Shown: positions 59,513-64,000 of the stretch, in pieces | Layout: each line of letters starts with the position of its first letter | Numbering within the stretch: position 1 is the stretch's first letter | DNA from: Chryseobacterium cucumeris | GTDB taxonomy: Bacteria > Bacteroidota > Bacteroidia > Flavobacteriales > Weeksellaceae | DNA length: 64,000 nt | Assembly: GCF_016775705.1 (NCBI RefSeq) | Contig: NZ_CP068760.1 | Location: 4,402,001 to 4,466,000 of the forward strand | Reading direction: 5' to 3' | Made by a program: the position numbers and the translations under genes | Notes under the pieces: model-generated | Told to the model about the DNA's origin: nothing | Databases searched by the model: none | What the model saw: only the letters and a program-made list of their open reading frames with translations

Positions 59513-59547
59513 AATTTTTATTGACTGATATACAAAACAATACAAAT

Positions 59548-59575
59548 ACCGGACCTCTTTATGAGTCCGGTTTTT
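59548..59575 (+). terminator. Intrinsic terminator after the EamA gene
   Basis: Stem ACCGGAC (59548-59554) / GTCCGGT (59565-59571), extended outward by ATACAAA/TTTGTAT with one mismatch, followed by TTTTTG. Confidence 0.85.
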
Positions 59576-59740
59576 GTATGAAATGATCTAATTTTTCAGC
59601 TCAGGAAATCATCAAAAAGAAAAATATGTGAAAAAAAACATCTCTTTCTGGCGTAACACAATTTATCTGACTATATTGCATCAGTCTATTAACAGGTGTT
59701 TCCCCCACCGAATAGATAATGTATATACTTTTAAAAACCG

Positions 59741-60502
59741 ATGAAAGAATTGCAAAAACTAACCAAAGACCAATTATACAAACAACTCAAAGAAAAATCA
59801 GAAAATCTATACAGCATTGCTCACGAAGCCCTGGAAAACAATTTTTTCAATGAAAGTGGCATCGATGAAGAAAGTCTTACTGAATTTCTCGAAATGCTGG
59901 ACGATGAAACAGCAGAAAAGTTAAAGGACGCTTCCCTGTACATCAATAATGAAAATGATGCCCCTGAAATTGTTCTTATACAAAATGACAGCAATACTTC
60001 TCTGGAACTGATTACTTCCGAAGATGAAGGGTATAAAATCATTCTTATCGATGGTGATCTTCACTTATCGGAGAAACTTTTTGTGGAAGATTTTATTGTC
60101 CTTATAGTTACCGGTAATATACAGGCAGAAAATATCATCATCAACGGTTCGCTGTATTGCGCTGGAAATGTTACCTCAAAAGTATTGTTTGGTGCTTCGG
60201 GGAATGATAATGAAACCTACATAGGAGGAAGCATTATGACTTCACTTATTGCAGAAAACGGACATTACACTGTTGCTGAGAGTAATATTTATTCCAGATA
60301 CTTAATCAGTTTTCACAATGAGATCACAGGCAAAACCGGAAAGTTTATTGAAAATATCAGCCTGGAAAAACCTAGTGAAATCGAATTATTAAATCCGGCA
60401 ATTCTTGATGAGGACGGATATTTTGATGAAGATGCTTTTCTAAACTTTATCGATAACAATGCTACTGATGCTTTGTTTAACAAACCCGCTGATTTATTCT
60501 AA
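59741..60502 (+). CDS. Probable right-handed beta-helix protein of unknown function
   Basis: A 253-residue cytoplasmic protein, acidic. The N-terminal 75 residues are helical ('LTKDQLYKQLKEKSENLYSI', 'TEFLEMLDDETAEKLKDASL'). Residues about 90-200 read as regularly spaced short beta strands ('GYKIILIDGDLHLSEKLFVE', 'DFIVLIVTGNIQAENIIING', 'SLYCAGNVTSKVLFGASG', 'TYIGGSIMTSLIAENGHY'), as in bactofilin or polymer-forming beta-helices. The C-terminus is acidic. No named family is recognised. It stands alone. Confidence 0.65.
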   Translation: MKELQKLTKDQLYKQLKEKSENLYSIAHEALENNFFNESGIDEESLTEFLEMLDDETAEKLKDASLYINNENDAPEIVLIQNDSNTSLELITSEDEGYKIILIDGDLHLSEKLFVEDFIVLIVTGNIQAENIIINGSLYCAGNVTSKVLFGASGNDNETYIGGSIMTSLIAENGHYTVAESNIYSRYLISFHNEITGKTGKFIENISLEKPSEIELLNPAILDEDGYFDEDAFLNFIDNNATDALFNKPADLF

Positions 60503-60632
60503 GATACCATTTTCAAGATTGGAAATAAAACAATTGTGATAAAAAGGATGTAATAAAGCAAACTATTTCTGAAGACTTTTTCGGACTGTTTATAATCAGG
60601 AGAAAAAATTTTTTTCTAAAAAAACTTTAGAA

Positions 60633-60640
60633 TAACTTTG
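60633..60640 (+). promoter_or_regulatory. -7 promoter element (TAACTTTG) of the B12/radical SAM gene
   Basis: TAACTTTG matches TAnnTTTG, 13 bases before the TTG start codon at 60654. A short A/T-rich leader results. Confidence 0.5.
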
Positions 60641-60653
60641 CAAAAAATTTCTG

Positions 60654-62843
60654 TTGAAAGACCTGCTTCTTATTACTCCGCCTTTTACCCAACTTAATAC
60701 TCCTTATCCTGCAACGGCTTATATTAAAGGATTTTTAAATACCAAAAATATTTCCAGCTACCAGGTAGATTTGGGGATCGATGTTATTTTGGAATTATTT
60801 TCAAAGGACGGAATACTCAAGGTTTTCAATAAAGAAATTGATCTTCAGAACACCTCTGAAAATTCCCGGAGAATTTATGCCTTAAGAGAAGAGTATTTAA
60901 AAACGATAGATCAGGTGATTCCTTTTCTACAGGGAAAAACACCTACACTGGCAAGACAGATCTGCAGCATGAACTTTCTTCCCGAAGCTTCCCGTTTCAA
61001 CCAGCTGGATGATATGGAATTTGCTTTTGGAAATATGGGTCTTCAGGATAAGGCCAAACATCTGGCAACACTTTATTTAGAAGATATTTCCGATTATATT
61101 GTAGAAAATATTGATGCTGATTTTGGTTTCAGCAGATATGCGGAACGCCTTGGGAAAAGTGCCAATTCTTTTGATGAATTATATTCAAAACTGTGTGGTG
61201 AGCCTACCTTTATTGATGAGTTTACTTTAAAAATTCTTCAGGAAAAAATAGAAACTGTACAGCCAAAACTGGTTTGCTTTTCAATACCGTTTCCCGGTAA
61301 TCTGTATTCCGGTTTCAAATGTGCTCAATGGATCAAAAAGCATTATCCTCACATTAAAATTGCGATGGGAGGAGGATTTCCCAATACAGAATTAAGAGAA
61401 GTTAAAGACCAGAGAGTATTTGAATTTTTTGATTTTATTACTTTAGATGACGGTGAGCTTCCATTGGAACTTCTTCACCAAAATTTAGAAATTACCGCCG
61501 GAGAAGGTGAATTTAAAAGAACTTTTCTTCTAGAAAATAATGAAGTTGTTTACAAGAATAATTCTAGAAGACACGACTTCAAACAGTCTGAAATAGGTAC
61601 TCCTGATTATACAGATTTAAAACTGGATCAATATATTTCCGTTATCGAAATCGCCAATCCGATGCACAGTTTATGGAGCGACGGACGATGGAACAAACTG
61701 ACGATGGCACACGGATGCTACTGGGGAAAATGTACATTCTGTGATATTTCTTTAGACTATATTAAAATCTACGAACCTATTTCTGCGAAAATTCTGGTAG
61801 ACCGGATTGAAGAACTGATCCGTACAACCGGTGAGACAGGATTCCATTTTGTAGATGAAGCTGCTCCACCTGCCCTTATGAGAGAGGTTGCTCTGGAAAT
61901 TCTCCGAAGAAATCTGGTGGTTACCTGGTGGACCAATATCCGTTTTGAAAAAAGCTTTACCCGTGATCTCTGTTATCTTCTGAAGCTTTCAGGATGCGTG
62001 GCTGTTTCCGGTGGACTTGAAGTAGCAAGTGACAGACTGCTGAAATTAATTGATAAAGGAGTTTCTGTGGAACAGGTTGCCAATGTAACAAGAAATTTTA
62101 CAGAAGCAGGAATTATGGTTCATGCGTATCTGATGTATGGCTATCCTACCCAAACCATTCAGGAAACTGTAGACTCCCTTGAAATGGTAAGACAAATGTT
62201 TGAAATGGGAATCCTTCAGAGTGGTTTCTGGCATCAGTTTGCGATGACAGCTCATTCACCAGTGGGAATAAGCCCGGAAGATTTTGGAGTCATTCCGGTA
62301 AAGCAGGAAATTTTGTTTGCCAATAACGATGTAGATTTTAAAGATAAAACCGGAATCGATCATAACAGGTTCAGCTTCGGATTAAAGAAATCTTTATTCA
62401 ATTATATGCATGGAGTCAATTTCGAACTGCCGCTTCAGGAATGGTTTGATTTTAAAATTCCAAGAACAACCATTCATCCGGATTATATTCACGACTGTCT
62501 TTTGGAAGATGGGCAGTTTCAGTTGAAGACCAATTCCAAAGTTGTCTTTTTAACCAAAAATGTAATCGCTGAGAATCGCGTAAAAAATAAAAAGAAATAT
62601 TCTGGTACGTATACGCTTCTTACATTCCACTTAAAAACCAATATTGTGAAGGTTGAGCTGGAACAGGAAAAAGCAGAATGGCTGATGAATGTACTGGAAG
62701 AAAATGCTGTTGAAAATTCTAAAAAACCTACTATTCAACAACTTAAGAATCATTTTGAAGAAAATTTCGATGATTTTGAGCTGTTCTGGTTCTCAAAACC
62801 AATGCAGCAATTGAAGGAAAACGGCGTAATTTTAAGTTTATAA
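60654..62843 (+). CDS. B12-binding-type radical SAM protein of unknown function
   Basis: A 729-residue cytoplasmic enzyme. 'LKDLLLITPPFTQLNTPYPA' opens the frame from a TTG, the usual first residues of these proteins. Residues about 195-290 form a cobalamin-binding-like alpha/beta domain ('KLVCFSIPFPGNLYSGFKCA', 'KIAMGGGFPNTELREVK') without a clear DxHxxG. The radical SAM barrel is from about 340 to 540 and its cluster motif is 'GCYWGKCTFCD' with Cys355, Cys360 and Cys363, spaced CX4CX2C rather than the usual CX3CX2C. 'GFHFVDEAAPPALMREVALE' and 'VSGGLEVASDRLLKLIDKGV' are typical later motifs. The C-terminal 190 residues have no motif I know. Chemistry and substrate cannot be told; no clear pathway partner is beside it. 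Confidence 0.85.
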   Translation: MKDLLLITPPFTQLNTPYPATAYIKGFLNTKNISSYQVDLGIDVILELFSKDGILKVFNKEIDLQNTSENSRRIYALREEYLKTIDQVIPFLQGKTPTLARQICSMNFLPEASRFNQLDDMEFAFGNMGLQDKAKHLATLYLEDISDYIVENIDADFGFSRYAERLGKSANSFDELYSKLCGEPTFIDEFTLKILQEKIETVQPKLVCFSIPFPGNLYSGFKCAQWIKKHYPHIKIAMGGGFPNTELREVKDQRVFEFFDFITLDDGELPLELLHQNLEITAGEGEFKRTFLLENNEVVYKNNSRRHDFKQSEIGTPDYTDLKLDQYISVIEIANPMHSLWSDGRWNKLTMAHGCYWGKCTFCDISLDYIKIYEPISAKILVDRIEELIRTTGETGFHFVDEAAPPALMREVALEILRRNLVVTWWTNIRFEKSFTRDLCYLLKLSGCVAVSGGLEVASDRLLKLIDKGVSVEQVANVTRNFTEAGIMVHAYLMYGYPTQTIQETVDSLEMVRQMFEMGILQSGFWHQFAMTAHSPVGISPEDFGVIPVKQEILFANNDVDFKDKTGIDHNRFSFGLKKSLFNYMHGVNFELPLQEWFDFKIPRTTIHPDYIHDCLLEDGQFQLKTNSKVVFLTKNVIAENRVKNKKKYSGTYTLLTFHLKTNIVKVELEQEKAEWLMNVLEENAVENSKKPTIQQLKNHFEENFDDFELFWFSKPMQQLKENGVILSL

Positions 62844-63200
62844 AAAATTCCGTTTTTTTCTCAGGGATTTTTAAAAATGGTTAATTTTCCGTGAATTCTT
62901 ATTTTTCTGAATGAATAAGACTTGTTTTGATTAAAATATAATCTCTCACAGATTTCACGGATGACACAGATCTAAATTTTTATTTAAGAGAATAAAATTT
63001 TTCATAAAGAAGGATCATCAAGTCCAAATTTTTAACTACCATATATAAACCGGCAAAATATTCCCCTCCTCCGGAGGGGTGGCAAAAATTCAAAGAATTT
63101 TTGACGGGTGGTTTTAAAGTTTTGGTTAAAGCCGGATGAATTTGATACATAATAAAAAAACGGGTTAAAGCCCGTTCCTATTGATAAAATCTGTATTACA
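62844..63200. repeat. Intergenic region made of palindromic repeats
   Basis: A 357-base gap with a cluster of repeats: CACAGATTTCACGGATGACA near 62946, a GC-rich hairpin CCCCTCC-TCC-GGAGGGG near 63063, AAAAATTC-AAA-GAATTTTT near 63085-63103, AACGGG-TTAAAG-CCCGTT at 63159-63176 and the 17-mer AAGCCCGTTCCTATTGA (63168-63184), identical to 50179-50195. No coding region. Confidence 0.65.
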
Positions 63201-64000
63201 TTAATTAGGGGTCTCTTTTGAAACAGTACCTACGTTTACTTTTTCCTGTATTTTGATAAAATTAGGATCCATAATCGCCATGCGCTCAGCCAATGCTTTG
63301 TAGGTCGGGAATTTCAGGATTGAAGCTCTTCCGGACATTTCTCTATAGATGGTAAAAGACTTTCCTCCCGCTGTTTTCAGCTGTTTTGTTGTGGTAATAT
63401 ACCTTCCGATAAGTTTACTTTTAGCATCATAAATTTCAATATCAATAGGTGTTTTGTCCATAATGGTATCTTCCGAACCAAAACTTACCGGCAGATTGGT
63501 AAAATATCCCACCGGAACGCCATTACTAAGGATCTCTCCCACTTTATTGACCTCAATATTCATCTTGTCTATTTTCTTTCTGATCGCATAAGCATCTTTT
63601 GTTTTAGCGTCCAGCTTCCTTTTCGGAACATTTGAAAAAAGCTCATCCAGATTTTTAACATTGATCCCTTTGTTATCAATAATTTTAAGATCTTTAACTG
63701 AAGTAAAGACTGCAGATTTTTCTTCTCCGGAAAATGCAGAAGGTGACGAGTAATCAATTTCGATGGTCTTGTCCCTGTTATATACTCTGTTGACAATGAT
63801 ATAACTGTCGCGAACAGAATCCACGATGCTTTTATCAATGAATTTAATCGTATACATCGGGGTCTCTTTAAGATCCATAAACGTATATTCGCTGGATTTG
63901 TTGGAGAGCTTAGCTACCGGAATACCGTCAAGATTAATAATTCCTCTTTTGGTTTTGATATCCTGGGCATGGAGGAAAACACCCAGAACTGTAAATAATA
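63201..64000 (-). CDS. Secreted protein of unknown function (partial at the window edge)
   Basis: The frame is open from the right edge: LFTVLGVFLHAQDIKTKRG reads as the end of a signal peptide (cleavage at HAQ-D) and continues into NLDGIPVAKLSNKSSEYTF. The start codon lies outside the window, so the Met at 63878 is not the true start. The body is beta-rich and charged ('MYTIKFIDKSIVDSVRDSYI', 'EIDYSSPSAFSGEEKSAVFT', 'YDAKSKLIGRYITTTKQLKT', 'FTIYREMSGRASILKFPTYK'). No family recognised. At least 266 residues. Confidence 0.75.
   Translation of the reverse strand, partial: LFTVLGVFLHAQDIKTKRGIINLDGIPVAKLSNKSSEYTFMDLKETPMYTIKFIDKSIVDSVRDSYIIVNRVYNRDKTIEIDYSSPSAFSGEEKSAVFTSVKDLKIIDNKGINVKNLDELFSNVPKRKLDAKTKDAYAIRKKIDKMNIEVNKVGEILSNGVPVGYFTNLPVSFGSEDTIMDKTPIDIEIYDAKSKLIGRYITTTKQLKTAGGKSFTIYREMSGRASILKFPTYKALAERMAIMDPNFIKIQEKVNVGTVSKETPN

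Noticed and set aside
63201..63878. A complete 225-residue gene starting at 63878
   Set aside because: The frame continues upstream to the window edge with a signal-peptide-like sequence ending HAQ, so the real start is outside and the gene is partial.

Overview
The window is a chromosomal segment of a Chryseobacterium-like bacterium (Weeksellaceae, Flavobacteriales, Bacteroidota). The evidence is the AT-rich composition, the recurring Bacteroidota promoter signature (TTG, about 20 bp, then TAnnTTTG), a short primary sigma factor, a C-terminal type IX secretion (T9SS) sorting domain, TonB receptors, GT117/DUF2723 and HYC_CC_PP proteins, T6SS subtype iii genes, and a class B1 metallo-beta-lactamase of the IND/CGB kind described from Chryseobacterium. 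Established core genes (rpoD, kdsA, exonuclease III, cysteate-lipid enzymes) alternate with short accessory patches and many dispersed palindromic intergenic repeats. I saw no tRNA, rRNA, CRISPR array, insertion sequence or prophage.

Layout. 1-5.8 kb: an envelope polysaccharide locus with a HEAT-repeat membrane protein, a very large glycosyltransferase/LTA-synthase-type sulfatase fusion and a YaiO-type outer-membrane barrel. 6-11 kb: exonuclease III, a LexA-like XRE regulator, a double-glycine-leader glycine-zipper peptide resembling a bacteriocin, and a ZnuD-like TonB receptor behind a near-consensus promoter overlapped by a palindrome. 11-16.4 kb: a T9SS-exported BspA-type repeat protein, a run of secreted or cytosolic proteins of unknown function, a decayed gene and a VOC protein. 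16.6-20.8 kb: a YdcF protein, a methyltransferase, and a small patch with a SymE-type toxin, an XRE regulator and a TIR-domain protein that may be an antiphage NADase.

20.8-31.6 kb: an ArsR/SRPBCC/DUF1801/DoxX/DUF4256 gene set, a threonine aldolase divergent from a DtxR/MntR regulator, an EamA exporter divergent from its probable Lrp-type regulator, the metallo-beta-lactamase and a class V aminotransferase. 31.7-34.7 kb: tssG-tssN-tssK of a type VI secretion system (subtype iii), with no other T6SS genes nearby. 35-41 kb: S1/P1 nuclease, rpoD, a lipoprotein, an acetyltransferase, a truncated FAD monooxygenase and an S9 peptidase.

41.3-46.3 kb: a copper-handling operon on the minus strand (HYC_CC_PP protein, two DUF3347 proteins, a multicopper oxidase carrying two extra metal-binding modules and a CopB-like barrel segment, and a haem-binding-domain protein). 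It is preceded by two 21-bp-spaced direct repeats next to a promoter without a clear -33 element. 46.5-56 kb: a TonB receptor, kdsA, DUF1697 with a nearby decayed copy of its 3' end, and two GT-C glycosyltransferases including GT117. 56-59.5 kb: a cysteine-synthase-like PLP enzyme followed by an alpha-oxoamine synthase, which together fit the CapA/CapB sulfonolipid (capnine) pathway, then an EamA exporter. 59.7-64 kb: a probable beta-helix protein, a large B12-binding/radical SAM protein and a secreted protein running off the right edge.

Function assignments rest on motifs and family recognition by eye; no database search was run. Start codons were moved inward wherever the longest open frame ran into non-conserved upstream sequence.
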